The notes beneath the pieces were generated by a model. It searched no databases. It was not told where the DNA came from and saw nothing but the letters and a program-made list of their open reading frames with translations. From Flavobacteriales bacterium (GTDB taxonomy: Bacteria; Bacteroidota; Bacteroidia; Flavobacteriales_D; Crocinitomicaceae): a stretch of 64,000 bases of DNA. Shown in pieces: positions 27,379-36,653 of this stretch (the stretch's first letter is position 1; every line of letters begins with the position of its first letter). Made by a program: the position numbers and the translations under genes. The stretch covers positions 62,001 through 126,000 of the forward strand of contig CANMHB010000010.1 of NCBI GenBank assembly GCA_947497485.1. The letters are read 5' to 3'.

Positions 27379-29286
27379 TCAATTCAAAACTTCCACCCAA
27401 TCACCATGTTCCTTAATCAGATCGATTAGAGCTTGAACAGCTTCAGCTTCTGGAACATTTTTTCGAACGACTGTTTTCTCTTTGTATAAATTAATTTTAC
27501 CGGGCCCAGTTCCAACATAACCATAATCGGCATCTGCCATTTCACCCGGACCATTTACGATGCACCCCATAATCCCAATTTTCACTCCTTTTAAATGTGA
27601 AGTTCGTTCTCGGATTTTAGACGTTGTTTCCTGCAAATCAAATAGCGTTCGGCCGCATGAAGGACAAGAAATATATTCTGTTTTTGAAATTCGGGTTCGT
27701 GTAGCCTGAAGAATTCCAAACGCAGTCGAATTGACCAACGTGGCAGGCTGTTCAGCGGAAATCCAAAGTCCGTCTCCAAAACCATCAATCAAAACAGATC
27801 CCGCATCACTCGAAACATACAATTGAAATGTTTCTGCATCCTTTTCCGTCGAGTTAAAATGCAAAATCACCGGATTCTGAATTCCTTTGTTTGCCAAATT
27901 GATGAAAAAGTTTCTGAATAATTGGGTCTTGTTGGAATAGCAAGTATCCAGAACCAAAATCAAATTTTTGAATTTATCAATTGATTCCGGCAAAGCTTCT
28001 TCGGCTTTAACCAAACAAAAAGCGATTTGGTCTGAATTAATTTTTGATAAATTTTCGGAAGTGATAAGTGGATAATACCCAACTTTATTGGAGTAAGTTG
28101 CTATCCAATTTTCATAATCACAGATTACACCCAACGTTCCTGGAACTTCAAAATCCAATTTATTTTGCCCGATGTAAACATAATCTGCAGCCAAATCTTG
28201 AAGGTTCCATTTATCCAATTGAACGGAATAATTGTAACCAAAACCATAAAAATTAGCGGGTGTAATTTGTTCTTTCTTCGAGCAATCAGCAATTACAACC
28301 GGCACGTGTTTTCCTCCAATATTGTGTATTTCCGTTGAATTTCTTCTCTCATAAGAGAAAGGATTGTAAGGAAGCTTACCATCAAATTCAGGCAAAGGAT
28401 AAATATTCGTTTTATTGAATTTTTCAGCAAGTTTTTTGGCAACGGGAATTTCAAATTCAGGTTCTTCAGTTAGGGAAACACGAATGGTATCACCCAAACC
28501 ATCTTCAAGCAACGCCCCAATTCCAACGGCCGATTTTATTCGTCCATCCTCACCATCTCCGGCTTCGGTAACACCTAAATGAAGTGGATAATTTCGTCCA
28601 TTTTTCAACATCTCAGAGGCTAACAAACGGTATGCTTGAACCATGACTAGCGTATTACTCGCCTTCATAGAAATCACCAACTGATGAAAATCGTTTTTCT
28701 CACAAATTCGAATAAATTCCATTGCTGATTCAACCATTCCTTCTGGTGTATCTCCATAACGACTCAAAATTCGATCTGAAAGTGAACCATGGTTTGTTCC
28801 AATGCGCATCGCTGTTCCATGTTCCTTGCATAGCAACACCAACGGAGTGAATTTCTCCTCAATTCGTTTCAGCTCTGCTAGGTAACTTTCGTCGGTGTAT
28901 TCAATTTCCTCAAACTTCTTTTTATCCGCGTAATTGCCTGGATTCACACGAACTTTTTCAACAAGTTTCGCGGCAATTTCAGCTGCATTTGGTGTAAAAT
29001 GAATGTCTGCCACCAATGGAGCATCGTATCCCAATTTATTAAGTTCGGAACGAATTAAACCAAGGTTTTCTGCTTCATTTTTGCTAGGAGCCGTCAATCG
29101 AACGAGTTCACAACCGGCATCAATCATGCGAATGGATTGTTCAACTGATTTTTGCGTGTCCATCGTATCGGTAGTTGTCATTGACTGCAAACGAATGGGA
29201 TTATTTCCTCCCATTTCAAGTTTTCCGATTTTTACCTCAAGCGTAGGAAAACGTTTTCTATTCAGTAAATCAATGCAATACAACAT
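27379..29286 (-). CDS. ispG: 4-hydroxy-3-methylbut-2-enyl-diphosphate synthase, long two-part type
   Basis: An enzyme of the MEP isoprenoid pathway that reductively converts methylerythritol cyclodiphosphate. The N-terminal TIM barrel has GGNNPIRLQSMTTTDT, VRVNPGNYADK and RIGTNHGSLSDRILSRYGD. The C-terminal iron-sulfur domain carries CPSCGRTLFDL and the distal MGCIVNGPGEM, ending at GTGPGKINLYKEKTVV. At 635 residues it is much longer than the E. coli enzyme. The extra domain (about 310-500) lies between the barrel and the cluster domain, which is the known plant/Bacteroidota/Chlamydia arrangement. Confidence 0.96.
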   Translation of the reverse strand: MLYCIDLLNRKRFPTLEVKIGKLEMGGNNPIRLQSMTTTDTMDTQKSVEQSIRMIDAGCELVRLTAPSKNEAENLGLIRSELNKLGYDAPLVADIHFTPNAAEIAAKLVEKVRVNPGNYADKKKFEEIEYTDESYLAELKRIEEKFTPLVLLCKEHGTAMRIGTNHGSLSDRILSRYGDTPEGMVESAMEFIRICEKNDFHQLVISMKASNTLVMVQAYRLLASEMLKNGRNYPLHLGVTEAGDGEDGRIKSAVGIGALLEDGLGDTIRVSLTEEPEFEIPVAKKLAEKFNKTNIYPLPEFDGKLPYNPFSYERRNSTEIHNIGGKHVPVVIADCSKKEQITPANFYGFGYNYSVQLDKWNLQDLAADYVYIGQNKLDFEVPGTLGVICDYENWIATYSNKVGYYPLITSENLSKINSDQIAFCLVKAEEALPESIDKFKNLILVLDTCYSNKTQLFRNFFINLANKGIQNPVILHFNSTEKDAETFQLYVSSDAGSVLIDGFGDGLWISAEQPATLVNSTAFGILQATRTRISKTEYISCPSCGRTLFDLQETTSKIRERTSHLKGVKIGIMGCIVNGPGEMADADYGYVGTGPGKINLYKEKTVVRKNVPEAEAVQALIDLIKEHGDWVEVLN

Positions 29287-29423
29287 AAAACCATTTGAAT
29301 TTTAACAAAGGTAATTATTGTTTGTTCGATGCGAAACAATTGATGTTAGAAACACCGTTGAAATCGGAAAAAACAATTTTTCGGCAAATTAATCGTTTAT
29401 CCAAAAACCGAATACTGAATTCT

Positions 29424-29846
29424 ATGAATTTGCGAATTATTTTGTCTGGATTGGTTTTCTCTTTGAATGCCTTTACAGTATTCGGTCAAAAAATGGAGGA
29501 CTTAAAAGATGTAAAAGTGACGGATAGCATTTATACATTTGTCGACGAAGATGCTTCATTTCCAGGTGGACAAACCGAATTATTAAAGTTTATTCGGGAA
29601 AATTTAGTTTATCCCTCTAATTATGTCGAAATGGATTGTGATGGTCGAATAATTGTAAAATTTGTGGTTGGTAAAAACGGGGAATGTTGGGGCTTTGAAA
29701 TTTTAAGGGGAATAATAGGTTGTCCCGAATTCGACAGATCTGCCTTTCAAATGTTGAAAAAAATGCCCAAATGGATTCCTGCAAAAATCAACGGTAATGC
29801 AGTTGATTCAAGATACGTTGTTCCAATAATTATAGATTTCGATTGA
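29424..29846 (+). CDS. Periplasmic TonB C-terminal domain protein
   Basis: A 140-residue protein with a signal peptide (IILSGLVFSLNAFTVFGQ) followed by a TonB-like C-terminal domain: FPGGQTELLKFIRENLVYPSNYVE, GRIIVKFVVGKNGECWGFEIL, FDRSAFQMLKKMPKWIPAKING and YVVPIIIDFD. Standard TonB proteins are anchored in the inner membrane by an uncleaved helix and carry a proline-rich linker; this one has neither. It may bind outer-membrane receptors as a soluble form, or serve another signalling use of the fold. An upstream in-frame start at 29295 would remove the signal peptide from the N-terminus and is less likely. Confidence 0.8.
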   Translation: MNLRIILSGLVFSLNAFTVFGQKMEDLKDVKVTDSIYTFVDEDASFPGGQTELLKFIRENLVYPSNYVEMDCDGRIIVKFVVGKNGECWGFEILRGIIGCPEFDRSAFQMLKKMPKWIPAKINGNAVDSRYVVPIIIDFD

Positions 29847-29853
29847 TTCGAAC

Positions 29854-31179
29854 TTACAACAAATCATTTGCCAAATTAGCCAATTCAGAACGCTCACCTT
29901 TTTCCAATTTGACGTTTGCAAATAATGGCTGACCTTTCAAACGATCAATGAGGTAAGCCAATCCATTTGAGTTTTCATCCAAATAAGGTGTATCAATTTG
30001 ATGAACGTCTCCTGTGAATACAATTTTCGTGTTCTCTCCAGCACGCGTGATGATGGTTTTAACTTCGTGTGGCGTTAAGTTTTGTGCTTCATCAATGATA
30101 AACATGATATTCGACAAACTTCTTCCTCGAATGAATGCTAAGGGTGTAATGATGATTTTACCGGACTCTTGCATCTCAACGATTGCTTTGTGCTTTTTCT
30201 CATTCTCGCCAAACTGAGATTTGATAAATTTCAAATTGTCCCAAAGCGGTTCCATGTATGGCCCAATTTTATCGTTGGCATCACCTGGTAAAAATCCGAT
30301 GTCTTTGTTAGAAAGTGGAACAATCGGTCGGGCTAAAATCACCTGATCAAATTGCTTGTTTTGTTCCAGCGCTGAAGCAAGTGCCAATAAGGTTTTTCCA
30401 GTTCCAGCAACGCCTTGAAGTGCAACTAATTTTATCTCTGGATTCAATAGTGCATGAAAAGCAAATGCTTGCTCGGCATTTTTTGGTTTAACACCATAAA
30501 CAAACTCCTTTTCAATTCGAACAATTTGGTCGTTCACATGATCGTAAAAAGCAAGTGAAGAATTTTTTCCGTTCTTTAGAATGTAGTAACCATTTGTATG
30601 TTTCTTTCTTCCGAGAATACCATTTTCGCTTACACAGCCTTTCAAAAATATTTCACGAATCACTTCAGAGTCAACGCCTTCAATGGAATAAAAACTTGAA
30701 TCTTGCACATTCTGAAGCGCCACTTTTCCGGTCGCATAATCCTCCGCAATTACGCCAAGTGCTTTCGCTTTTATCCGAAGATTAATATCTTTAGTTACTA
30801 AAACTACACTCTTTTTTGGTTCCTTTTCCATCAAAGAAATGGCCGCATTGATGATTTTATGGTCGTTTTTGGTAGAGGAGTAAACTGCCTCTGCATCCAA
30901 GGAATTTGCTGAGGTTTCCATGATAACGCGAAACTTCCCAAGTCCTTTTCCAAGTGGAATCCATTCTTGCAACGAGCCACTTCCTGAAAGTTTATCAATA
31001 AAACGAATTACCTCGCGGGCAGAGAAATTCTTGGTGTCATTTCCGAGTTTGAATTTGTCCAATTCCTCCAAAACCGTAATAGGTATTGCAACGAGGTTGT
31101 CTTCAAAATTGGTAATTGCTTGGTGATCGTGCAATAAAACAGATGTATCGAGAACGTAGACTTTTTCTTTTTTTGCCAT
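29854..31179 (-). CDS. PhoH-family ATPase with N-terminal PIN domain
   Basis: A 441-residue protein. A PIN nuclease-like domain starts at VYVLDTSVLLHDHQAI and includes VVLVTKDINLRIKAKALG. The PhoH helicase-like ATPase domain has VALQGVAGTGKTLLALASALE (Walker A), VILARPIVPLSNKDIGFLPG, and IMFIIDEAQNLTPHEVKTIITRAG with Walker B. PIN-PhoH proteins (PhoH2/YlaK class) are RNA helicase-ribonucleases in some bacteria. The gene is oriented against the TonB-domain gene and ends 7 bases from it. Confidence 0.94.
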   Translation of the reverse strand: MAKKEKVYVLDTSVLLHDHQAITNFEDNLVAIPITVLEELDKFKLGNDTKNFSAREVIRFIDKLSGSGSLQEWIPLGKGLGKFRVIMETSANSLDAEAVYSSTKNDHKIINAAISLMEKEPKKSVVLVTKDINLRIKAKALGVIAEDYATGKVALQNVQDSSFYSIEGVDSEVIREIFLKGCVSENGILGRKKHTNGYYILKNGKNSSLAFYDHVNDQIVRIEKEFVYGVKPKNAEQAFAFHALLNPEIKLVALQGVAGTGKTLLALASALEQNKQFDQVILARPIVPLSNKDIGFLPGDANDKIGPYMEPLWDNLKFIKSQFGENEKKHKAIVEMQESGKIIITPLAFIRGRSLSNIMFIIDEAQNLTPHEVKTIITRAGENTKIVFTGDVHQIDTPYLDENSNGLAYLIDRLKGQPLFANVKLEKGERSELANLANDLL

Positions 31180-31203
31180 TGGATTTGCTTTACCTATTTG
31201 TAA

Positions 31204-32235
31204 TTACTTACGCTTCATATCGATTACAGAATTTACTTTCATGGTAACTCCCATCATGTCAATAGAGGTATTGATATTTCCTTTAACATTCGAAAACATG
31301 CCATTTACAAAGTCAAACGAGCTTGTTAATTTTCCATCCATATTTGGAGCTGCAGCTTTTGCCATTCCCATTGCTTCTTGGTCTTCCGTTGTTAATTCCA
31401 TATCTGATTCTCCACCAAATCCTTCCATGTTAAATTGCTGTGTTCCGTCTCCAGATTGACCACTGGCAGAACCTTGAAACATGTCTGCATTTTTATCTGT
31501 AGAAATATTTTCTTCAATAACCATTAAGGGACTAACCACTGATTTTACTATTCCATCAACAGTATACATGCCTGCTTTCACTTTAAATTGATCGTTAACA
31601 TGCATATCGCCTTCAGGAAGGGCCATACAGCTCAAAAAATCATATGGAAAAACATCAATTTCATCGCTTTCTTCGTTTTCTTTGACCGTTACTTTTTTTG
31701 GTGTTTTAATTGTTGTAACACTATATCCTGCCTTCAACTTTCCAGTTTTTGGATCAAACTCTGCGTAGGCATCTACTTTTTCCTCTCCAACTTGCATTCC
31801 GGTGCTCGCACCATTTTCATCTGCGTTGGCATAAACCAATACGTTTGAGGTTGGAGTTGTAACCAAATAAACCTTTTTCAAAAAGGTAAAATTTCCTTTT
31901 TTATCTACCTGAAATTCACTTTTAACAGCATCTTTCGGTAAATTCAACAAAGATGCTACCGATACTCCTGAGCTGTTTTTCACATTAAAATTTGTCACAT
32001 ACATTCTTCCACTTGCAGTTCCATTGGGCTGAACAGATTGAATAAATAAAGTGAAATCGATGGTCGTGGTATATTTTTCATTGATATTCATTCCCATAGC
32101 GGAGGTGGAAATGTTATCTACGACAGTGGCATTAAAGTTATAAGCGGTGTTTGCTTTCCAATTATAGTTCAATTCTGTTGCAAAAACAGTTAAAATGGAA
32201 AACGAAAATGATAGTAGGCAAATTAAATTTTTCAT
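31204..32235 (-). CDS. Secreted protein of unknown function
   Basis: A 343-residue exported protein beginning at the ATG at 32235 (MKNLICLLSFSFSILTVFA). The mature chain is mostly beta-strand (LNYNWKANTAYNFNATVVDN, TIDFTLFIQSVQPNGTASGRMYV). A glycine/glutamine/asparagine-rich acidic stretch (about 250-285) comes before a C-terminal strand (SIDMMGVTMKVNSVIDM). It is probably a periplasmic or surface lipid- or carrier-like protein. I do not know the family with certainty; DUF6263-like proteins in Bacteroidota share this plan. It lies 24 bases upstream of phoH on the same strand. Confidence 0.7.
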   Translation of the reverse strand: MKNLICLLSFSFSILTVFATELNYNWKANTAYNFNATVVDNISTSAMGMNINEKYTTTIDFTLFIQSVQPNGTASGRMYVTNFNVKNSSGVSVASLLNLPKDAVKSEFQVDKKGNFTFLKKVYLVTTPTSNVLVYANADENGASTGMQVGEEKVDAYAEFDPKTGKLKAGYSVTTIKTPKKVTVKENEESDEIDVFPYDFLSCMALPEGDMHVNDQFKVKAGMYTVDGIVKSVVSPLMVIEENISTDKNADMFQGSASGQSGDGTQQFNMEGFGGESDMELTTEDQEAMGMAKAAAPNMDGKLTSSFDFVNGMFSNVKGNINTSIDMMGVTMKVNSVIDMKRK

Positions 32236-32345
32236 GGTTATCAATTTTAATGTTGAAGATATAAATTTCTTTACAATTCGCGATTAAGGATTTAATAAGT
32301 TTTTTCGAACTAAATGCTCCTCGAAAAATTATCACCACTTTTCAT

Positions 32346-32353
32346 TATTTTTG
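32346..32353 (+). promoter_or_regulatory. Candidate -7 box of the serS promoter
   Basis: TATTTTTG matches TAnnTTTG and sits 23 bases before the serS ATG. No clear -33 TTTG is found at the expected 19-20 base spacing. Confidence 0.45.
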
Positions 32354-32376
32354 CGGCTGTAAAAATTAAACCCAAC

Positions 32377-33648
32377 ATGTTAGAGATTCAACGCATTCGC
32401 ACCGACAAAGATGGAATTCTGAAAGGATTGAGCAAACGACATCTTCATGCAGAAGAAACGTTAGATACCATTATTAAACTTGATGCAGAATGGCGCGGAG
32501 CTAAAACAGAAATGGATGGAATTTCTGCCGAATTAAATCAGTTTGCGAAAAAAATAGGTGATTTATATAAATCTGGGCAGACTGTAGAAGCTAATGCGTT
32601 GAAGGAAAAAACAACAGAACTTAAAGCGAATGAATCTACTTTAAAAACCAAAGTGGATAGCCTTGAGGCTGAAATTACCAAGTTACTTTACACACTTCCA
32701 AATGTTCCGAACGAACAAGTTGTTGCTGGTAGAGATGCTAACGACAATGAAACTGTTTTTGAATTCGGTTCAACACCGACATTTGATTTTGAAGCTCTTC
32801 CACACTGGGATTTGGCAAAAAAATATGATTTAATCGACTTCGAACTTGGCGTTAAAGTCACAGGAGCAGGATTTCCATTTTATCGTGGAAAAGGTGCAAA
32901 ATTGCAACGCGCATTAATTTCTTTCTTTTTGGAAGAAGCATCAAAAGCGGGGTATGAAGAAATTCAAGCTCCTTTGATGGTGAATGAAGCAAGTGGCATC
33001 GGAACTGGACAATTACCGGACAAAGAAGGACAGATGTATTACATGCCGGCAGATGATTTTTACATGATTCCAACGGCGGAAGTTCCATTGACGAATATTT
33101 ACCGTGATGTGATTTTACCTTCTGCTGATTTCTCTATAAAAATGACTGGTTATACGCCTTGTTTTAGACGTGAGGCAGGTTCTTACGGAAAAGATGTGCG
33201 TGGATTGAACCGTTTGCATCAGTTTGACAAAGTGGAAATAGTTCGGATTGAGCACCCAAGCAACACCGCAAAAGCGCTGGAAGAAATGATGGAACATGTG
33301 AAAGGATTACTTGAAAAATTGGGTCTTCAATTCCGTATTTTACGTTTATGTGGCGGTGATATGGGTTTTGCTTCTGCGATGACCTATGACTTTGAAGTTT
33401 ATTCGGCGGCACAAGAAAAATGGTTGGAGGTAAGTTCTGTTTCCCGTTTCGATACGTTCCAAGCGAACCGTTTGAAATTACGCTTCAAAGACGAAGATAA
33501 AAAATCCCAATTGTGCCATACCTTAAATGGTTCTGCGCTTGCTTTGCCGAGAATTGTTGCCGCTTTATTGGAAAATCACCAAACCGCTGATGGCGTAATC
33601 ATTCCTGAGGTGTTGAGAGCTTATGCGGGGTTTGATAAAATTGGGTAA
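32377..33648 (+). CDS. serS: Seryl-tRNA synthetase
   Basis: A class II synthetase of 423 residues that charges tRNA-Ser and is also used for selenocysteine tRNA. The N-terminal coiled-coil arm (residues 1-105, starting MLEIQRIRTDKDGILKGL) is followed by the catalytic core with YMIPTAEVPLTNIYRD, CFRREAGSYGKDVRGLNRLHQFDKVEI (motif 2), WLEVSSVSRFDTFQANRLKLRF, and motif 3 CHTLNGSALALPRIVAALLENHQ. The ATG at 32377 agrees with the family N-terminus; an upstream in-frame start at 32314 would add 21 unlikely residues. Confidence 0.97.
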   Translation: MLEIQRIRTDKDGILKGLSKRHLHAEETLDTIIKLDAEWRGAKTEMDGISAELNQFAKKIGDLYKSGQTVEANALKEKTTELKANESTLKTKVDSLEAEITKLLYTLPNVPNEQVVAGRDANDNETVFEFGSTPTFDFEALPHWDLAKKYDLIDFELGVKVTGAGFPFYRGKGAKLQRALISFFLEEASKAGYEEIQAPLMVNEASGIGTGQLPDKEGQMYYMPADDFYMIPTAEVPLTNIYRDVILPSADFSIKMTGYTPCFRREAGSYGKDVRGLNRLHQFDKVEIVRIEHPSNTAKALEEMMEHVKGLLEKLGLQFRILRLCGGDMGFASAMTYDFEVYSAAQEKWLEVSSVSRFDTFQANRLKLRFKDEDKKSQLCHTLNGSALALPRIVAALLENHQTADGVIIPEVLRAYAGFDKIG

Positions 33649-33769
33649 AGCGTATTCTAAATACACTTTTTCGCACGACTTTTTGTTGTATATCACATTT
33701 TTTCTTGGGAGTAGGTTTTCATTTTATTGCATTGCCTAAAAAAAATAGTATCTCGAGCTCAGCTTAGAG

Positions 33770-33847
33770 GGATTTGCAATCCTTCAAAAATTAAAGAAAC
33801 TTGTCAAGTTGAGGTTACTGAATAATTATCGCTGGATTGCAAATCCA
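33770..33847. repeat. Inverted pair of 13-base palindromic repeats
   Basis: GGATTTGCAATCC at 33770-33782 and GGATTGCAAATCC at 33834-33846 are exact reverse complements, and each is itself nearly palindromic (GGATT/AATCC). They face each other across 51 bases between serS and aspS. The layout resembles short palindromic repeats (REP/RAYT-type) in Bacteroidota. No transposase is in the gap. Confidence 0.7.
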
Positions 33848-33876
33848 GAGTAGCGGGTTCTTTAATAAATTTCTTC

Positions 33877-33908
33877 ATTGACAAAGCGCGCTAAGTTTCT
33901 TACTTTTG
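33877..33908 (+). promoter_or_regulatory. Candidate aspS promoter
   Basis: ATTG at 33877-33880 (weak -33) is followed after 20 bases by TACTTTTG at 33901-33908, an exact Bacteroidota -7 box (TAnnTTTG). The aspS ATG is 17 bases further on. Spacing and position support a real promoter downstream of the palindromic repeat pair. Confidence 0.6.
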
Positions 33909-33925
33909 CACCTCAAATTTAGCAT

Positions 33926-35671
33926 ATGTATCGCACGCACACTTGTGGAGAATTAAGAATGGAACACGTTGGAACTTCGGTTACTTTGGCCGGATGGGTG
34001 CAACGTTCAAGAGATTTAGGTGGAATGACCTTCACGGATTTACGTGATCGTTATGGCATCACACAGTTGGCTTTCAATATGGAAGTGAATGCAGATTTGT
34101 GCGAACAAGCTCGAAAATTAGGCCGTGAATTTGTCATTCAAGTGACGGGAATTGTGATTGAACGCAGTAGCAAGAACAAAAACATGCCTACCGGAGAAAT
34201 CGAAATCAATGTGACGGAATTGAAAATCCTGAACGCAGCGAAATTGCCTCCATTTACGATTGAAGATGAAACAGACGGTGGCGACGAAATACGTATGCAA
34301 TACCGTTATTTGGATTTGAGAAGAAATCCGGTCTTGCATAAATTGCGTTTGCGTAATCAAGTGGCATTGGAAACACGTAAATATTTGGATTCAAAAGACT
34401 TTTTAGACGTTGAAACTCCTGTTTTGATTAAATCTACGCCGGAAGGTGCGCGTGATTTCGTGGTGCCTAGCCGTATGAACGAAGGACAATTTTACGCATT
34501 GCCGCAATCGCCGCAAACGTTCAAGCAGTTATTGATGGTTTCCGGTTTCGACCGTTACTACCAAATCGTGAAATGTTTCCGCGACGAAGATTTACGTGCC
34601 GATAGACAACCTGAGTTTACGCAAATCGACTGTGAAATGGCATTTGTGGAGCAAAACGATATTTTGGAAATGTTCGAAGGCTTGATTAAACACTTATTCA
34701 AAACGGTTCGTGGGGTAGAATTTGAGGATGCTTTCCCGAGGATGACATACGACGAAGCTATGGAAAAATACGGTTCAGACAAACCAGACATCCGTTTCGG
34801 AATGGAGTTCGTGGATTTGACCGATTTAGCACACGGAAAGAATTTTGTGGTTTTTGATAGCGCAGAAGCAGTTATCGGAATCAGTGCACCGGGTTGCTCA
34901 GAATACACTCGCAAGCAATTAGATGAACTAACCGAATGGGTGAAACGACCACAAATCGGTGCCAAAGGATTGGTTTACATCAAATACAACACAGACGGGA
35001 CTTTCAAATCATCGGTAGATAAATTCTATTCGGAAGAAGATTTAAAAGCGATGGCGACACGTGCAAACGCGCAGCCGGGCGACTTGATTTTGTTGTTGTG
35101 TGGAGATTTGGAGAAAACACGCAAGCAATTGAATGAATTGCGTTTGCATCTCGGAACGACATTAGGATTGCGTAATCCAGAAGTTTTCAAGCCCTTGTGG
35201 GTGTTGGATTTTCCGTTGTTGGAATGGGATGAAGAAAACGACCGTTACCACGCTATGCACCATCCGTTTACGTCACCGAAACCGGAAGATTTTCATTTGA
35301 TTTCAACCGAACCTGGAAAAGTTCGTGCGAATGCGTATGACTTAGCAATGAACGGCGTTGAATTGGGCGGTGGTTCGATTCGTATCCACGACAGGGATTT
35401 GCAATCACAAATGTTTGATTTATTGGGTTTCACGAAAGAAGAAGCACAAGCGCAGTTCGGATTCTTGATGAATGCATTCGAATACGGTGCGCCTCCACAC
35501 GGTGGTTTGGCCTTTGGGTTGGATCGTTTGGTTGCTACCATGGGTGGTTCGGAATCCATTCGTGATTACATTGCTTTCCCGAAAAACAACAGCGGTCGCG
35601 ATACCATGATTGACGCACCTTCTCCTTTGGATGAAAAACAATTGAAGGAGTTGGGGATTAGGCTAAACTAA
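33926..35671 (+). CDS. aspS: Aspartyl-tRNA synthetase, bacterial type
   Basis: A 581-residue class II synthetase. It has the N-terminal OB-fold anticodon domain ([29 protein letters not shown]), motif 1 and flipping loop ([36 protein letters not shown]), and motif 2 ([19 protein letters not shown]). The bacterial GAD insertion spans about 290-400, and motif 3 is [15 protein letters not shown]. It starts at [10 protein letters not shown], the family-typical N-terminus. Base composition is slightly richer in GC than the neighbours, as in highly expressed genes. Confidence 0.97.
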   Translation: MYRTHTCGELRMEHVGTSVTLAGWVQRSRDLGGMTFTDLRDRYGITQLAFNMEVNADLCEQARKLGREFVIQVTGIVIERSSKNKNMPTGEIEINVTELKILNAAKLPPFTIEDETDGGDEIRMQYRYLDLRRNPVLHKLRLRNQVALETRKYLDSKDFLDVETPVLIKSTPEGARDFVVPSRMNEGQFYALPQSPQTFKQLLMVSGFDRYYQIVKCFRDEDLRADRQPEFTQIDCEMAFVEQNDILEMFEGLIKHLFKTVRGVEFEDAFPRMTYDEAMEKYGSDKPDIRFGMEFVDLTDLAHGKNFVVFDSAEAVIGISAPGCSEYTRKQLDELTEWVKRPQIGAKGLVYIKYNTDGTFKSSVDKFYSEEDLKAMATRANAQPGDLILLLCGDLEKTRKQLNELRLHLGTTLGLRNPEVFKPLWVLDFPLLEWDEENDRYHAMHHPFTSPKPEDFHLISTEPGKVRANAYDLAMNGVELGGGSIRIHDRDLQSQMFDLLGFTKEEAQAQFGFLMNAFEYGAPPHGGLAFGLDRLVATMGGSESIRDYIAFPKNNSGRDTMIDAPSPLDEKQLKELGIRLN

Positions 35672-35676
35672 TTATC

Positions 35677-35901
35677 ATGCAAATTGAAAGTTGGTATTTC
35701 AATTTGCACGTTTTTGTTTTTATTTATTCAAAAGCATCAACTGCACCGCAACCCACAAAAGGATTTTATCGTGCATTGGAAATATTACAACCTCATCAAA
35801 CGTTCATCGTTGCCCCAATAAATTCGGAAAGCTACAAACTTCAAGAAAACATCACTGTTTGTAGTTTGAAAGATGCAATAAAAGAATTTAAATCAAATTG
35901 A
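35677..35901 (+). pseudogene. Remnant of a DUF4143-type AAA ATPase C-terminus
   Basis: This 74-codon open frame starts 5 bases after aspS. From residue about 18 (SKASTAPQPTKGFYRALEILQPHQTFIVAPINSESY) it resembles the C-terminal end of DUF4143 AAA ATPases. In those proteins a conserved KAS-x-P...KGF pattern precedes this strand and a last helix. No Walker motifs or other parts of such a gene are nearby. I read it as a decayed fragment, although a translated small protein cannot be excluded. Confidence 0.5.
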
Positions 35902-35925
35902 ACCTAAATAGTTTTTGAGCAGTTG

Positions 35926-36519
35926 CTAAACTTCCACCAATTCAACCCCATTCAAATTTTTGAATTGTGTTATAGCTAATTCATTAGATGAAATAACGCT
36001 AAGCTTCAGAAAACAATTTGTATCAAAATTCTGTTCCAGAATAGTTATATTGTCTGATTTTACAATCTGCATAACTTGTGGCATTCTTTCATAAGGAAAC
36101 AAAACACGGATTTGTTGTTTATCCTCGTCTTCTATAATTTCAACATTTTCAATGGCCAATTTCGCTGCCGTCCGATAAGCATTAATCAATCCGCCAACGC
36201 CCAAATTTGTTCCTCCGTAATATCGAACAACTGCAACCAAAACATTTGTTAAATCAAACGATTGAATCTGTCCGAGAATTGGTGGTCCTGCGGAATTAGA
36301 TGGTTCTCCGTCATCGCTTGATCGGTAAGTTTTCATATCACTTCCAAATCGAAAGGCGTAACAGACGTGCACGGCCAAATGATGTTCTTTCCTAAGCTTG
36401 TTTAAATGAACTTTAGCCTCATCTTCTGAACTACAAGGTATCGCAAATCCATAAAATTTAGAACCCTTTTCTTTATACAAGCCTTCGCCGATATTAGAAA
36501 TTGTTCGGAAAAACGCCAT
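35926..36519 (-). CDS. yigZ: IMPACT/YigZ family protein
   Basis: A 197-residue cytoplasmic protein of the YigZ/IMPACT family. It shows EKGSKFYGFAIPCSSEDEAK at the N-terminus, HHLAVHVCYAFRFG, SSDDGEPSNSAGPPILGQI and VRYYGGTNLGVGGLINAYRTAA, the signature stretch of the UPF0029 domain. A small ferredoxin-like C-terminal domain follows. Family members are linked to translation regulation or peptide handling; the bacterial function is unsettled. It is a stand-alone gene on the minus strand. Confidence 0.93.
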   Translation of the reverse strand: MAFFRTISNIGEGLYKEKGSKFYGFAIPCSSEDEAKVHLNKLRKEHHLAVHVCYAFRFGSDMKTYRSSDDGEPSNSAGPPILGQIQSFDLTNVLVAVVRYYGGTNLGVGGLINAYRTAAKLAIENVEIIEDEDKQQIRVLFPYERMPQVMQIVKSDNITILEQNFDTNCFLKLSVISSNELAITQFKNLNGVELVEV

Positions 36520-36653
36520 GATGTGAAGTTAATAAGGATATTTGAGATGAAAAATGGAAATTTATAAATTGTTTTAGGTCAAAGTGATTTAATCAACGAA
36601 CCAACTTTTACTCAGTTAAAGACTATAGAAATAATTTCCCCATCTGAAAACAC

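Noticed and set aside
29295-29423. Upstream extension of the TonB-domain protein
   Set aside because: It would add 43 residues, without homology features, ahead of a clear signal peptide; the ATG at 29424 fits better.
33649-33925. tRNA or riboswitch upstream of aspS
   Set aside because: No cloverleaf or T-box-like elements were visible; the palindromic repeats explain the folding potential.
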